From assembly GCA_023450335.1 (NCBI GenBank), contig JAEXHA010000082.1, forward strand, positions 21,532 to 85,531: a stretch of 64,000 nt of DNA, written 5' to 3'. A model generated the notes under the pieces. That model made no database searches. It worked only from the letters and a program-made list of their open reading frames with translations, and had not been told where the DNA came from. Numbering within the stretch: position 1 is the first letter of the stretch; each line of letters opens with the position of its first letter. The position numbers and the translations under genes were made by a program. The DNA is from Actinomycetes bacterium (GTDB lineage: Bacteria > Actinomycetota > Actinomycetes > Actinomycetales > Microbacteriaceae). This document shows, piece by piece, positions 42,134 through 54,911 of this stretch.

Positions 42134-42571
42134 GTGACCCGGAATCGCGACGACCTGCTGAAGCTCGACAACCAGCTCTGCTTCGCCCTCGTGACGGCGG
42201 CTCGCAACGTGGTGGCCATCTACCGGCCGATCCTCGAGCCGCTCGGCCTCACCCATCCGCAGTACCTCGTCATGCTCGCGCTGTGGGAGCAGTCGCCGCG
42301 CTCACTGGGGGAGCTGGCCGCCGAACTCGCGATGGAGCCGGCGACACTCTCGCCGCTGGTCAAGCGGCTCGAGTCGCAGGGCCGCGTCGTGCGCCGACGC
42401 CGCGCCGACGACGAACGCGTGCTCGACATCGACCTGACCCCGGCCGGCCGCGCCGTGCGCACCGAGGCCCTGTCCGTTCCCGAGAAGGTCATGGCGAAGG
42501 TGGGGGTGGATGCCGGGGCACTGCAGGCGCTGCGCGACGGCCTCGCCCCGTTCGCCGGCCCCCGCGCCTGA
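42134..42571 (+). CDS. MarR-family regulator, OhrR-like
   Basis: 145-residue winged-helix regulator. The N-terminus LKLDNQLCFALVTAARNVV places a cysteine (Cys16) at the position of the peroxide-sensing cysteine of OhrR, followed by YRPILEPLGLTHPQYLVMLALWE. The DNA-binding part is LGELAAELAMEPATLSPLVKRLE and the wing is VVRRRRADDERVLDIDLT. OhrR repressors sense organic hydroperoxides and control ohr, but no ohr gene is adjacent; the divergent zinc-ribbon gene is the only nearby target. GTG start supported by a -10 box at six bases. Confidence 0.88.
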   Translation: MTRNRDDLLKLDNQLCFALVTAARNVVAIYRPILEPLGLTHPQYLVMLALWEQSPRSLGELAAELAMEPATLSPLVKRLESQGRVVRRRRADDERVLDIDLTPAGRAVRTEALSVPEKVMAKVGVDAGALQALRDGLAPFAGPRA

Positions 42572-42656
42572 CGCCGGCCCCTGCGCTGAACCTGCCGATT
42601 CGCCCAGAACGCCCCTGGCATCCAGGCCTCTCGGAGCCGGTGTCGGAGCCCCCATC

Positions 42657-42662
42657 TACACT
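42657..42662 (+). promoter_or_regulatory. Putative -10 box of uvrA (leaderless)
   Basis: TACACT six bases before the uvrA GTG. No SOS/LexA-type palindrome was found in the 97-base gap upstream. Confidence 0.45.
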
Positions 42663-42668
42663 TGACTG

Positions 42669-45554
<2,886 letters not shown>

Positions 45555-45555
45555 C

Positions 45556-47463
45556 ATGGCTGCGCAGCTGCCGTACAAGCCCCGGCCGGGCGAGATCCCG
45601 ACCGAGCCGGGCGTCTACCGGTTTCGCGACGCCGACGGTCGGGTGCTCTACGTCGGCAAGGCGAAGAACCTCCGCTCCCGGCTGTCGAACTACTTCGCGC
45701 CGCTGCACACGCTCCATGAGCGCACCCGTCGCATGGTCACGACGGCGTCGTCTGTCGAGTGGACCGTCGTGGACACCGACGTGGACTCCCTGCAGCTGGA
45801 GTACATGTGGATCCAGGAGTACTCGCCGCCGTTCAACGTGCGGTACAAGGACGACAAGTCCTACCCCTACATGGCGGTGACCCTCGGCGACGAAGCGCCC
45901 CGGGTCATCGTCACGCGCAACCGCAAGATACGCGGCGCCAAGTACTTCGGCCCGTACCCGAAGGTCTGGGCGGTACACGACACGATCGACCTGATGATCA
46001 AGGTCTTTCCGATCCGCACCTGCAGCGACGCATCGTACAAGCGGGCCATGGCCACGGGCCGGCCGTGCTTTCCCGGCCAGATCGGCCGCTGCGGCGGGCC
46101 GTGTTCGATGAAGGTCACAGTCGAGGAGCACCGTGCGATCGTCGAGGACTTCATCGCGTTCATGTCGGGCAGCGACCAGCGCTTCACCCGGGCCTTGACC
46201 GCGCGCATGAACGAAGCCGCCGCCGCCATGGACTACGAATCCGCGGCGGTCTACCGCGACAAGCTGCAGTCGATCGACGCCGTGCTGACCCGCAGCGCCC
46301 TGGTCCTGGCATCCGACACCGACGCCGATCTGTTCGGCATCGCCGAGGATGAGCTGTCGGCCGCGGTGCAGCATTTCGTCGTCCGGGGCGGCCGCATCCG
46401 CGGTGTGCGCGCCACCACGATCGACAAGGAGCTCGACATCTCGGGGGCAGACCTGGTCGATCAGGTGCTCCAGCGCACGTACGGCGACGCGGCGGCCGCC
46501 GACATCCCGCGCCAGGTCCTCGTGCCGTCGATGCCCGACGACGCCGCCGAACTCGAGCAGTGGCTGCGCGAGCGTCGCGGCAAGCAGGTCAGCGTGCAGA
46601 TCGCCCAGCGCGGGCGCAAGGCCGAGTTGATGCAGACGGCGAACCGCAACGCGCAGCAGGCGCTCCTGCTGCACAAGACCCGCCGGACGAGCGACTACAC
46701 GGCCCGGTCGCAGGCCCTCACCGACCTGCAGGAGGCGCTGGGACTGGACGAGGCGCCGCTGCGTATCGAGTGCTACGACGTGTCGCACCTGTCGGGCACC
46801 AACGTCGTGGCGTCGATGGTCGTGTTCGAAGACGGGCTGCCCCGCAAGGATCAGTATCGTTCGTTCGGCGTCACCGGCACCACCGACGACACTGCCTCGA
46901 TGCACCAGGTGCTCATGCGCCGGCTCGCCTACCTCGATCGCCCCGAAGAGGCTGAGGTGGATGCCGAGGTGTCGACCGATCCGCTGGCCGAAGGCGACGT
47001 GGTCACCACCCGCAAGAAGCCCCGGTTCGCCTACCGGCCGCAGCTGCTCGTGGTCGACGGCGGGCAGCCCCAGGTGGAGGCGGCCGCGCGGGCGCTGCGC
47101 GATGCCGGGCACCCCGAGATCGCCCTGTGCGGCATCGCGAAGCGACTCGAGGAGGTCTGGCTGCCGGGGGCGGAGTATCCGGTCATCCTGCCGCGCACCT
47201 CCGAGGCCCTGTATCTGCTGCAACGGCTCCGGGACGAGGCGCACCGCTTCGCCATCACCCACCAGCGGAAACGACGCAAACGCGACATCACCTCGGTGCT
47301 CAGCGAGATTCCGGGGCTCGGCCCCAACCGCATCAAGGCGCTGCTGAAGCATTTCGGATCGGTCGCCAAACTCACCGGTGCCACGCCCGAGCAGATCACC
47401 GAACTGCCCGGCATCGGGCCCAAGCTCGCGGCAACGATCCATCAGCACCTCGCCAGTCGGTAG
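45556..47463 (+). CDS. uvrC: Excinuclease ABC subunit C
   Basis: 635-residue dual nuclease that makes both incisions. The N-terminal GIY-YIG domain shows [22 protein letters not shown] near residue 20. The CysX region is [28 protein letters not shown] near 155, and the UVR motif ([22 protein letters not shown]) is near 218. An RNase H-like nuclease domain begins near 400 ([23 protein letters not shown]). Two helix-hairpin-helix motifs close the protein ([26 protein letters not shown]). Its TAG stop forms part of TAGGCT, a possible promoter element for rapZ. Confidence 0.97.
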   Translation: MAAQLPYKPRPGEIPTEPGVYRFRDADGRVLYVGKAKNLRSRLSNYFAPLHTLHERTRRMVTTASSVEWTVVDTDVDSLQLEYMWIQEYSPPFNVRYKDDKSYPYMAVTLGDEAPRVIVTRNRKIRGAKYFGPYPKVWAVHDTIDLMIKVFPIRTCSDASYKRAMATGRPCFPGQIGRCGGPCSMKVTVEEHRAIVEDFIAFMSGSDQRFTRALTARMNEAAAAMDYESAAVYRDKLQSIDAVLTRSALVLASDTDADLFGIAEDELSAAVQHFVVRGGRIRGVRATTIDKELDISGADLVDQVLQRTYGDAAAADIPRQVLVPSMPDDAAELEQWLRERRGKQVSVQIAQRGRKAELMQTANRNAQQALLLHKTRRTSDYTARSQALTDLQEALGLDEAPLRIECYDVSHLSGTNVVASMVVFEDGLPRKDQYRSFGVTGTTDDTASMHQVLMRRLAYLDRPEEAEVDAEVSTDPLAEGDVVTTRKKPRFAYRPQLLVVDGGQPQVEAAARALRDAGHPEIALCGIAKRLEEVWLPGAEYPVILPRTSEALYLLQRLRDEAHRFAITHQRKRRKRDITSVLSEIPGLGPNRIKALLKHFGSVAKLTGATPEQITELPGIGPKLAATIHQHLASR

Positions 47464-47466
47464 GCT
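47461..47466 (+). promoter_or_regulatory. Possible -10 box for rapZ overlapping the uvrC stop
   Basis: TAGGCT, whose first three bases are the uvrC stop codon. It would start a transcript near 47473, with a short leader that carries GGGGAGG before the rapZ GTG. Read-through from uvrC is equally possible. Confidence 0.3.
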
Positions 47467-47491
47467 GGTGGTGACGACTGGGGAGGAAGCG

Positions 47492-48367
47492 GTGACGGAC
47501 GAGCAGCCGGTGGGCGAGGTTCTCATCGTCACCGGCATGTCGGGCGCCGGGCGTACAACCGCCGCCAACGCCCTCGAAGACCTCGGCTGGTACGTCGTGG
47601 ACAACCTGCCTCCGCAGATGCTCAAGCCGCTGCTCGAGGTCACCGGCCTCGCCGCAGGTGCGCTGCCGAAGATCGCCGCCGTCGTCGACGTGCGCGGTGG
47701 CGGCCTGCTGGGCGAGCTGCCCGAGGTCACCCGCGCCCTGCGCGACGGGCGGCCGGTGCGGGTGATGTTCCTCGACGCCTCCGACGACGTGCTGGTACGC
47801 CGGTTCGAGGCGGTGCGCCGCCCACACCCGCTGCAGGGCGACGACACGATCGTCGACGGCATCCGTCGTGAGCGCGCGCAGCTCGCGTCGATCCGCGAGT
47901 CGGCTGACATCATCATCGACACCTCGCACAACAACGTGCACCAGCTCGCCACACGGGTCGTCGACATGTTCCGTGACGACGGGCAGGCGCGTCACACCGT
48001 CACCGTCATGAGTTTCGGCTTCAAGTACGGCCTGCCACCCGACGTCGATCTCGTCGCCGACATGCGGTTCCTGCCGAACCCGTTCTGGGAGCCCGAGCTG
48101 AAGGCGTTCACGGGCGAGGACGAGAAAGTCCGCGACTACGTGCTCGGTCAGACCGGTGCGACGGAGTTCATCGACGCGTACGCGGCAGCACTGCGGCCGG
48201 TGCTCGAGGGGTATCAGCGCGAGAACAAGCGCCATTCGGTCGTCGCGATCGGCTGCACCGGCGGCAAGCACCGCTCGGTGGTCACCGCGATCGAACTGGC
48301 CGACCGCCTGTCGTCGGTGCCCGGCGTCGCGGTCCGCGTGAAACACCGCGACCTCGGCCGCGAGTAG
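47492..48367 (+). CDS. rapZ: RapZ/YvcJ-family nucleotide-binding protein
   Basis: 291 residues. A P-loop near the N-terminus reads [20 protein letters not shown], with Arg where most P-loops have Lys, as is usual in actinobacterial members. It is followed by [10 protein letters not shown]. The C-terminal RapZ domain shows [26 protein letters not shown] near residue 170 and [12 protein letters not shown] near 250. E. coli RapZ controls GlmS expression through small RNAs; the actinobacterial role is less clear. The GTG was chosen for GGAGG six bases upstream. It sits between uvrC and whiA as in other actinobacteria, but yvcK is absent after it. Confidence 0.95.
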   Translation: MTDEQPVGEVLIVTGMSGAGRTTAANALEDLGWYVVDNLPPQMLKPLLEVTGLAAGALPKIAAVVDVRGGGLLGELPEVTRALRDGRPVRVMFLDASDDVLVRRFEAVRRPHPLQGDDTIVDGIRRERAQLASIRESADIIIDTSHNNVHQLATRVVDMFRDDGQARHTVTVMSFGFKYGLPPDVDLVADMRFLPNPFWEPELKAFTGEDEKVRDYVLGQTGATEFIDAYAAALRPVLEGYQRENKRHSVVAIGCTGGKHRSVVTAIELADRLSSVPGVAVRVKHRDLGRE

Positions 48368-48431
48368 GCTTGACGTTCGTCGTGGCGTTCCGCCGCCGCG
48401 TCGCAACCCGCCCCTCGAACGAAGGATCGCC

Positions 48432-49409
48432 GTGCCGCTGACCGCTGACGTGAAGATGGAGTTGGTCGCCGTCCGCGACCCTCGTCCCACGGCCCGGGTG
48501 GCAGAGCTGACCGCTCTGCTGCGCTTCTCCGGCGGACTGCACGCCATCGCCGGCCGCGTCGCGGTCGAAGCCGAGGTCGAGACCGAGCAGCTGGCGCGTC
48601 GCGTCGCGCGCGACCTCGTCGAGCTGTACGGCGTGCGCCCCGAGCTGCACCGCGTGCAGGGCTCCGGTGGCCGAGGCGGCGGACACATCGCCGTCCGCGT
48701 CATCGAGGGCGGCGAGACCCTCGCCCGCCAGACCGGGCTGCTCGACCAGCGCCGTCGTCCCGTACGCGGCCTGCCCAACAAGCTCACCACCGGGTCGCGG
48801 CCCGACCTGGCCGCCGTGTGGCGCGGCTGCTTCCTGGCCGCCGGCTCCTTGTCCGAGCCCGGCCGCTCGGCCGCGCTCGAGATCACCTGCCCTTCGGGCG
48901 AGGCGGCCATGGCGCTCGTCGGCGCAGGTCACCGCATCGGCATCGCCGCCAAGGCCCGCGAGGTGCGCGGCGTGCCGCGCGTGGTCGTCCGCGATGGCGA
49001 GGCCATCCGCATCGCGCTGGCCGAAATGGGAGCGGCCCGCACCGCCGCCTCGTGGGAAGAGCTCCGCCAGCGCCGCGAAGTGCGTGCCGGCGTCAACCGC
49101 CTCGTCAACTTCGACGACGCCAACCTGCGCCGCTCGGCGCAGGCCGCCGTGGCCGCCTGCGCCCGCGTGGAGCGTGCGCTCGAGATCCTCGGCGACGAAG
49201 TGCCCGAGCATCTGCGCGAGGCCGGCACGCTCCGGCTGGCGCACCGTGAGGCGAGCCTGGACGAACTGGGCCATCACGCCGACCCGCCGCTGACGAAGGA
49301 CGCGGTCGCCGGCCGCATCCGGCGCCTGCTGGCGATGGCCGACAAGAAGGCCGCCGTCGACGGCATCCCCGACACCGAATCAGCCGTGCCCGCGGGGCTC
49401 GACGACTGA
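48432..49409 (+). CDS. whiA: DNA-binding protein WhiA
   Basis: 325 residues. The N-terminal LAGLIDADG-like degenerate homing-endonuclease fold covers about residues 1-200 ([31 protein letters not shown] at the start, [21 protein letters not shown] near 136). A C-terminal helix-turn-helix follows ([33 protein letters not shown] in pieces, about 257-300). WhiA is a sporulation/cell-division regulator in Streptomyces and is conserved in non-sporulating actinobacteria. GTG start with GAAGGA upstream. The gap to rapZ is only 64 bases. Confidence 0.96.
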   Translation: MPLTADVKMELVAVRDPRPTARVAELTALLRFSGGLHAIAGRVAVEAEVETEQLARRVARDLVELYGVRPELHRVQGSGGRGGGHIAVRVIEGGETLARQTGLLDQRRRPVRGLPNKLTTGSRPDLAAVWRGCFLAAGSLSEPGRSAALEITCPSGEAAMALVGAGHRIGIAAKAREVRGVPRVVVRDGEAIRIALAEMGAARTAASWEELRQRREVRAGVNRLVNFDDANLRRSAQAAVAACARVERALEILGDEVPEHLREAGTLRLAHREASLDELGHHADPPLTKDAVAGRIRRLLAMADKKAAVDGIPDTESAVPAGLDD

Positions 49410-49461
49410 CACCGACTGTCATCGGGGGAAGTATCCCGGTGCCGGCGGCGTTGCCGGTCAA

Positions 49462-49467
49462 TAGGAT
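49462..49467 (+). promoter_or_regulatory. Possible -10 box of sodA
   Basis: TAGGAT 61 bases before the sodA ATG, in the 118-base gap after whiA. A GAAGAAGAGAG ribosome region precedes the ATG. No clear -35. Confidence 0.35.
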
Positions 49468-49527
49468 GGAAACAGTCCCCTCGCCGCGCTGAGTGGATCG
49501 GCGCGGCTCTGACAGGAAGAAGAGAGC

Positions 49528-50148
49528 ATGGCGAAGTACACACTGCCCGACCTCCCGTACGACTACGCAGCGCTGGAGCCGCACATCAGCGGCAAGATCA
49601 TGCAGCTGCACCACGACAAGCACCACCAGGCCTACGTCACCGGCGCCAACACCGCCCTCGAGCAGCTCGCCGAGGCACGTGAGACCGGTAACCTCGCGGG
49701 CGTCAACAAGCTCGAGAAGGACCTCGCCTTCAACCTGGGCGGTCACGTCAACCACTCCATCTTCTGGACCAACCTGTCGCCCGAAGGCGGCGGCGAGCCC
49801 GAGGGTGAGCTGCGTGCCGCCATCGACGAGTTCTTCGGCGGATTCGACAAGTTCCAGGCCCACTTCACGGCTGCCGCCACCGGCATCCAGGGGTCGGGCT
49901 GGGCCGTTCTCAGCTGGGACATCCTGGGCGAACAGCTCATCATCCAGCAGCTTTTCGACCAGCAGTCCAACACCGCGCAGGGCACCGTCCCGATCTTCCA
50001 GCTCGACATGTGGGAGCACGCCTTCTACCTCGACTACCTGAACGTGAAGGCGGACTACGTCAAGGCCGTGTGGAACATCGCGAACTGGCAGAACGTCGCA
50101 GAGCGACTTGCCACGGCCCGCGAGAAGACGACGGGCCTGCTCGCGTAG
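49528..50148 (+). CDS. sodA: Superoxide dismutase [Mn/Fe]
   Basis: 206-residue Mn/Fe superoxide dismutase that converts superoxide to O2 and H2O2. Metal ligands are His28 (MQLHHDKHH), His76 (GGHVNHSIFW), Asp160 and His164 (LDMWEHAFYLDY). QGSGWAVLSWD near residue 121 is the usual conserved patch; Gln in place of a key His or Gly residue cannot by itself settle Mn versus Fe, but Mn is usual in actinobacteria. No signal peptide. A single-gene unit between whiA and gap with its own promoter candidate and a strong terminator; in mycobacteria this position holds no sod gene. Confidence 0.97.
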   Translation: MAKYTLPDLPYDYAALEPHISGKIMQLHHDKHHQAYVTGANTALEQLAEARETGNLAGVNKLEKDLAFNLGGHVNHSIFWTNLSPEGGGEPEGELRAAIDEFFGGFDKFQAHFTAAATGIQGSGWAVLSWDILGEQLIIQQLFDQQSNTAQGTVPIFQLDMWEHAFYLDYLNVKADYVKAVWNIANWQNVAERLATAREKTTGLLA

Positions 50149-50165
50149 TAGTGTCGCAGGAAAGG

Positions 50166-51296
<1,131 letters not shown>

Positions 51297-51301
51297 CGAC
51301 C

Positions 51302-52519
51302 ATGGCTCTGCGCACCCTGGAATCACTGGGTGAGCTCGCCGGCACGCGGGTCATCGTCCGCTGTGACTTCAACGTCCCCCTGAAGGACGGTGTCATCACG
51401 GACGATGGCCGCGTGCGCGCGGCGCTGCCCACCCTGAAGCACCTGCGCGATCAGGGCGCCCGCATCGTGGCCTGCTCGCACCTGGGTCGCCCTGACGGCG
51501 CCCCCGACGCGAAGTACAGCCTGAAGCCGGTCGCCGATCGGCTCGCCGAACTGCTCGAGGCACCCGTGGCGTTCGCGACCGACACGGTCGGCGACTCGGC
51601 CACCGAGACCGTCGCGGCCCTGGCCGACGGCGAGGTCGCGGTCATCGAGAACCTGCGCTTCCACCCCGGCGAGACCGCGAAGGACGCCGCCGAGCGCCGC
51701 GCCTTCGCCGAGCAGCTCGCCCAGCTGGGCGATGTGCTGGTCTCGGACGGCTTCGGCGTCGTGCACCGCAAGCAGGCGTCGGTGTACGACCTGGCCGAGC
51801 TGCTGCCGTCTGCGGCGGGCTTCCTCATCGAAAAGGAGGTCGACGTGCTCGACCGCCTGACCGAGAACCCGGAACGCCCGTACGCGGTCGTGCTCGGCGG
51901 CTCCAAGGTGAGCGACAAGCTGGGCGTCATCGAGCACCTGCTGCCGCGCGTGGACACGCTGCTGGTCGGCGGCGGCATGATGTTCACCTTCCTCGCCGCG
52001 CAGGGCCACAAGGTCGGCAAGAGCCTGCTCGAGGCAGACCAGATCGACACCGTGAAGGGCTACCTCGCCACCGCCGCCGAACGCGGCATCGACGTGGTCG
52101 TGCCGGTGGATGCCGTCATGGCGGCGTCGTTCGCTGCCGACGCCGAGCACGTGGTGGCTCCGGCCGACGCGTTGGAGGACACGGCGTTCGGCGCCGATGG
52201 CCTGGGGCTCGACATCGGACCGGCCACCGCCGAGCTGTTCGCCGATGCGATCCGCACCGCGAAGACCGTGTTCTGGAACGGCCCGATGGGCGTGTTCGAG
52301 ATGGCCCCGTTCGCCGCGGGCACACAGGCGGTCGCGCAGGCTCTGACCGAGGTCGAAGGGCTGTCTGTCGTGGGCGGTGGCGACTCTGCGGCCGCCGTGC
52401 GCCAGCTCGGCTTCGCCGATCATGCGTTCGGCCACATCTCCACCGGTGGTGGAGCCAGCCTCGAGTTCCTCGAGGGCAAGAAACTCCCCGGACTGGAGGT
52501 CCTCGGATGGCAGCAGTGA
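51302..52519 (+). CDS. pgk: Phosphoglycerate kinase
   Basis: Makes ATP from 1,3-bisphosphoglycerate. 405 residues, normal. Landmarks: [14 protein letters not shown] near residue 18, CSHLGRPDG near 60, ENLRFHPGE near 117, [16 protein letters not shown] near 157, [17 protein letters not shown] near 197 and the C-terminal nucleotide site [13 protein letters not shown] near 358 with [14 protein letters not shown]. The start lies 5 bases after the gap stop and lacks a strong ribosome site, so translation is probably coupled. The last 13 bases overlap tpiA. Confidence 0.98.
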   Translation: MALRTLESLGELAGTRVIVRCDFNVPLKDGVITDDGRVRAALPTLKHLRDQGARIVACSHLGRPDGAPDAKYSLKPVADRLAELLEAPVAFATDTVGDSATETVAALADGEVAVIENLRFHPGETAKDAAERRAFAEQLAQLGDVLVSDGFGVVHRKQASVYDLAELLPSAAGFLIEKEVDVLDRLTENPERPYAVVLGGSKVSDKLGVIEHLLPRVDTLLVGGGMMFTFLAAQGHKVGKSLLEADQIDTVKGYLATAAERGIDVVVPVDAVMAASFAADAEHVVAPADALEDTAFGADGLGLDIGPATAELFADAIRTAKTVFWNGPMGVFEMAPFAAGTQAVAQALTEVEGLSVVGGGDSAAAVRQLGFADHAFGHISTGGGASLEFLEGKKLPGLEVLGWQQ

Positions 52520-53307
52520 CAGAAGGCGGGCGCACGCCGCTGATCGCCGGCAACTGGAAGATGAACCTCGACCACCTCCAGGCGGTCGCCTTCGTCCAGA
52601 AGCTGCACTGGACCCTCAAGGACGCCGCGCATGAGGACGGCAGCGTCGAAGTGGCGGTCTTCCCGCCGTTCACCGACCTGCGCACCGTGCAGACACTGCT
52701 CGACGCCGACAAGATCCCCTTCGCGCTGGGCGCGCAGGACCTGTCGACCAAGGATTCCGGTGCCTACACGGGCGAGGTGTCGGGCGCGTTCCTGGCCAAG
52801 CTCAACGCCCAGTACGTGATCATCGGTCACTCCGAGCGCCGCGAGTACCACCACGAGAGCGACGACGTCGTGGCCGCGAAGGTCGGCGCGGCCCTGCGCC
52901 ACGGTCTGGTGCCGGTCATCTGCGTCGGCGAGACCGCAGCCGACCTCGAGGAGTTCGGAGCGTCGGCGGTGCCGGTCGGCCAGCTCGAGGCGGCGCTGAA
53001 GGGCGTGCCCGCCGACGCCGATATCGTCGTGGCGTACGAGCCGGTATGGGCCATCGGCTCGGGACAGGCGGCCACCCCGCAGCAGGCGCAGGACGTATGC
53101 GCCCGGCTGCGTGAGGTGATCGGCACGGCGCTGGGCGCAGAGGCCGCTCAGCGCACGCGCGTGCTGTACGGCGGCTCGGTCAAGTCCGCGAACATCGCCA
53201 GCTTCATGCGCGAGCCCGATGTCGACGGCGCCCTCGTCGGCGGCGCGAGCCTGCTCGCGGACGAGTTCGCCGCCATCATCCGCTACCAGAAGCACGTCGG
53301 CGTCTGA
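52507..53307 (+). CDS. tpiA: Triosephosphate isomerase
   Basis: Interconverts dihydroxyacetone phosphate and glyceraldehyde-3-phosphate. 266 residues, slightly longer than the usual ~255. Active-site residues: Lys in AGNWKMN near residue 17, His in IIGHSERREY near 108, and Glu in VAYEPVWAIGSG near 180. The phosphate site is LYGGSVKSANIASF near 220. It overlaps the end of pgk, with GGAGG located within pgk as its ribosome site. A hairpin terminator follows. Confidence 0.98.
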   Translation: MAAVTEGGRTPLIAGNWKMNLDHLQAVAFVQKLHWTLKDAAHEDGSVEVAVFPPFTDLRTVQTLLDADKIPFALGAQDLSTKDSGAYTGEVSGAFLAKLNAQYVIIGHSERREYHHESDDVVAAKVGAALRHGLVPVICVGETAADLEEFGASAVPVGQLEAALKGVPADADIVVAYEPVWAIGSGQAATPQQAQDVCARLREVIGTALGAEAAQRTRVLYGGSVKSANIASFMREPDVDGALVGGASLLADEFAAIIRYQKHVGV

Positions 53308-53318
53308 ATGCGCGGCGC

Positions 53319-53344
53319 GGCCCGCCGGCTCCGGACGGCGGGCC
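53319..53344 (+). terminator. Terminator after tpiA
   Basis: Perfect 9-bp stem GGCCCGCCG/CGGCGGGCC with an eight-base loop, 11 bases after the tpiA stop. No T-run. Confidence 0.7.
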
Positions 53345-53359
53345 CGCCGCCGCAGCCGG

Positions 53360-53365
53360 TATACT
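53360..53365 (+). promoter_or_regulatory. -10 box of the secG-rbpA unit
   Basis: TATACT, a near-consensus -10 hexamer immediately after the tpiA terminator and 48 bases before the secG GTG; GAAAGG lies in the leader. The -35 is masked by the GC-rich hairpin. Confidence 0.6.
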
Positions 53366-53413
53366 CAACCGATGTGCGACTGACCCCGTCGCTGCGAAAG
53401 GCTTTCTAAGACT

Positions 53414-53662
53414 GTGCAGATTCTCGAGTTCGTCCTGCAGGTGATGCTGGGCATCACCAGCCTCCTGCTGACCCTCCTGATCCTCCTCCACAAGGGACGC
53501 GGCGGCGGCCTGTCCGACATGTTCGGCGGTGGCGTGACCAGTTCGCTCGGCTCGTCGGGACTGGCTGAGCGCAACCTCAACCGGTTCACGATCGTTCTCG
53601 CCCTCGCGTGGTTCGTCACGATCGTGGCTCTCGGTCTCATCACGAAGTTCCAGGCGATCTGA
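53414..53662 (+). CDS. secG: Preprotein translocase subunit SecG
   Basis: 82-residue accessory subunit of the SecYEG channel. Two membrane helices (about residues 3-23 and 58-78) flank the conserved loop LLHKGRGGGLSDMFGGG and LAERNLNRFT. GTG start with GAAAGG upstream. The stop overlaps the rbpA ATG (TGATG), coupling the two genes; the same tpiA-secG neighbourhood is conserved across actinobacteria. Confidence 0.96.
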   Translation: MQILEFVLQVMLGITSLLLTLLILLHKGRGGGLSDMFGGGVTSSLGSSGLAERNLNRFTIVLALAWFVTIVALGLITKFQAI

Positions 53663-54018
53663 TGGCTACGGGAGGAAACGCGATCCGCGGCACCCGCGTC
53701 GGCGCCGGCCCCATGGGCGAACAGGACCACGGTCATCACGCTGAGCGCATCGCCGTGTCGTACTGGGACGCGCTGGGCAACGAGACTGTCCGCTACTTCG
53801 CCGCCGGGATCGCCGAGGAGGAGATCCCCGAGGTGATCGACTCGCCGCACTCCGGCCTTCCGGCCGGTCGTGACAAGGCGAACCCGCCGGCCGTCGCCAA
53901 GACCGAGCCCTACAAGACGCACCTCGCGTACGTGAAGGAGCGTCGCTCGGACGAAGAGGCCGAGCAGCTCCTCGACGACGCGCTGCAGCAGCTGCGCGAG
54001 CGCCGCGGCCAGGCCTGA
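53662..54018 (+). CDS. rbpA: RNA polymerase-binding protein RbpA, cysteine-less variant
   Basis: 118-residue actinobacterial activator that binds RNA polymerase and the housekeeping sigma factor and helps open promoters. The N-terminal tail ATGGNAIRGTRVGAGPMGE and the C-terminal sigma-interaction region YKTHLAYVKERRSDEEAEQLLDDAL are clear. The core, which in Streptomyces RbpA has zinc-binding cysteines, reads YWDALGNE and VIDSPHSGLPAG here: all zinc cysteines are replaced. So the fold must be kept without zinc, as is reported for some other actinobacterial RbpA proteins. Coupled to secG. Confidence 0.93.
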   Translation: MATGGNAIRGTRVGAGPMGEQDHGHHAERIAVSYWDALGNETVRYFAAGIAEEEIPEVIDSPHSGLPAGRDKANPPAVAKTEPYKTHLAYVKERRSDEEAEQLLDDALQQLRERRGQA

Positions 54019-54085
54019 GACCGTAACCGGGCCTGAGACCGCAACCGGGCCGAGACCGTAAGCGGGCGCGTGAGGCCGTAACCGG
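54013..54085 (+). repeat. Four tandem imperfect repeats after rbpA
   Basis: Units of 18, 18, 17 and 20 bases: GCCTGAGACCGTAACCGG (54013-54030), GCCTGAGACCGCAACCGG (54031-54048), GCCGAGACCGTAAGCGG (54049-54065) and a diverged GCGCGTGAGGCCGTAACCGG (54066-54085). The first unit includes the rbpA stop codon. They fill the convergent gap before pgl. No inverted symmetry within a unit, so not a simple terminator. Confidence 0.8.
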
Positions 54086-54112
54086 GCGCGGTGCGCCGCG
54101 GCGTGCTGCGAC

Positions 54113-54889
54113 TCAGTACTCCTGGTCGATGAGATCGGCCGGTACCTGGGCGGCCGCCGCGCGGTCGACGAAGAAGATCGTGCGCTTGCGACCCTTGGTG
54201 CCCGCCGCCGGGACGCTCTCGTAGCTGGCTCCGGCCAATGCGAGCCCCAGCGCGGCGGCTTTGTCGTCGCCGGAGAGGACCATCCACACCCGCCGTGACG
54301 AGTTCAGCACCGGACGGGTGAGCGTCAGGCGCAGCGCCGGGGGCTTGGGAGCGTCGCGCACGCCGACCACCGCGCGATCGATGACCTGGATCTCGGGCCG
54401 GTCGGGGAACAGCGACGCGACGTGCCCGTCGGGGCCGACGCCCAGAAAGCAGATGTCGAACGACGGCCAGGCGCGCCCATCCTCGCCGAACCGGGCGAGT
54501 TCGGCGGCGTAGGCCGCGGCGGCTTCGTCGAGGTCACCGACCCGATCGGGCCCCGGCATCCGGTGCACGTGGTCGGCGGGAATGTCGATGGCGTCGATCA
54601 GTGCCCGAGCGGCCTCGTCGTGTCGCGTCGGATCACCGGCAGGGGCGAAGACCTCATCGCTCCACCACAGGTGCACGCGCGACCAGTCGAGGGGGTGCGC
54701 CGCCGCCTGCGTGCCCAATGCCCGCAGCCCTTCACCGGCGATCACACCGCCGGTCAGCGCCACATGTGCGGTCTTGCCGCCGGCGACGCGCTTGCTGACA
54801 CGGTCGAAGAAGCGCGTCGACACCGAGGCGACGAGACTGTCGGCATCCGGACTGATGACGACGCGTTTCTCGGTCCAGAACTCAGCCAT
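54113..54889 (-). CDS. pgl: 6-phosphogluconolactonase
   Basis: Hydrolyses 6-phosphogluconolactone in the oxidative pentose-phosphate pathway. 258 residues of the DevB/SOL type: VALTGGVIAGEGLRAL near residue 43, WSRVHLWWSDEVF near 69, the substrate site GVGPDGHVASLFP near 148 and RRVWMVLSGDDKA near 196. The ATG was placed at MAEFWTEKRVV; extending further gives arginine-rich non-coding-like sequence. Last gene of the tkt-tal-pgi-zwf-opcA-pgl operon, 22 bases after opcA. Confidence 0.95.
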   Translation of the reverse strand: MAEFWTEKRVVISPDADSLVASVSTRFFDRVSKRVAGGKTAHVALTGGVIAGEGLRALGTQAAAHPLDWSRVHLWWSDEVFAPAGDPTRHDEAARALIDAIDIPADHVHRMPGPDRVGDLDEAAAAYAAELARFGEDGRAWPSFDICFLGVGPDGHVASLFPDRPEIQVIDRAVVGVRDAPKPPALRLTLTRPVLNSSRRVWMVLSGDDKAAALGLALAGASYESVPAAGTKGRKRTIFFVDRAAAAQVPADLIDQEY

Positions 54890-54911
54890 GCGACGGTGCC
54901 TCCTGCGGCTC

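Noticed and set aside
54013..54085. CRISPR array
   Set aside because: Units are contiguous with no spacers and differ from each other; no cas gene nearby.
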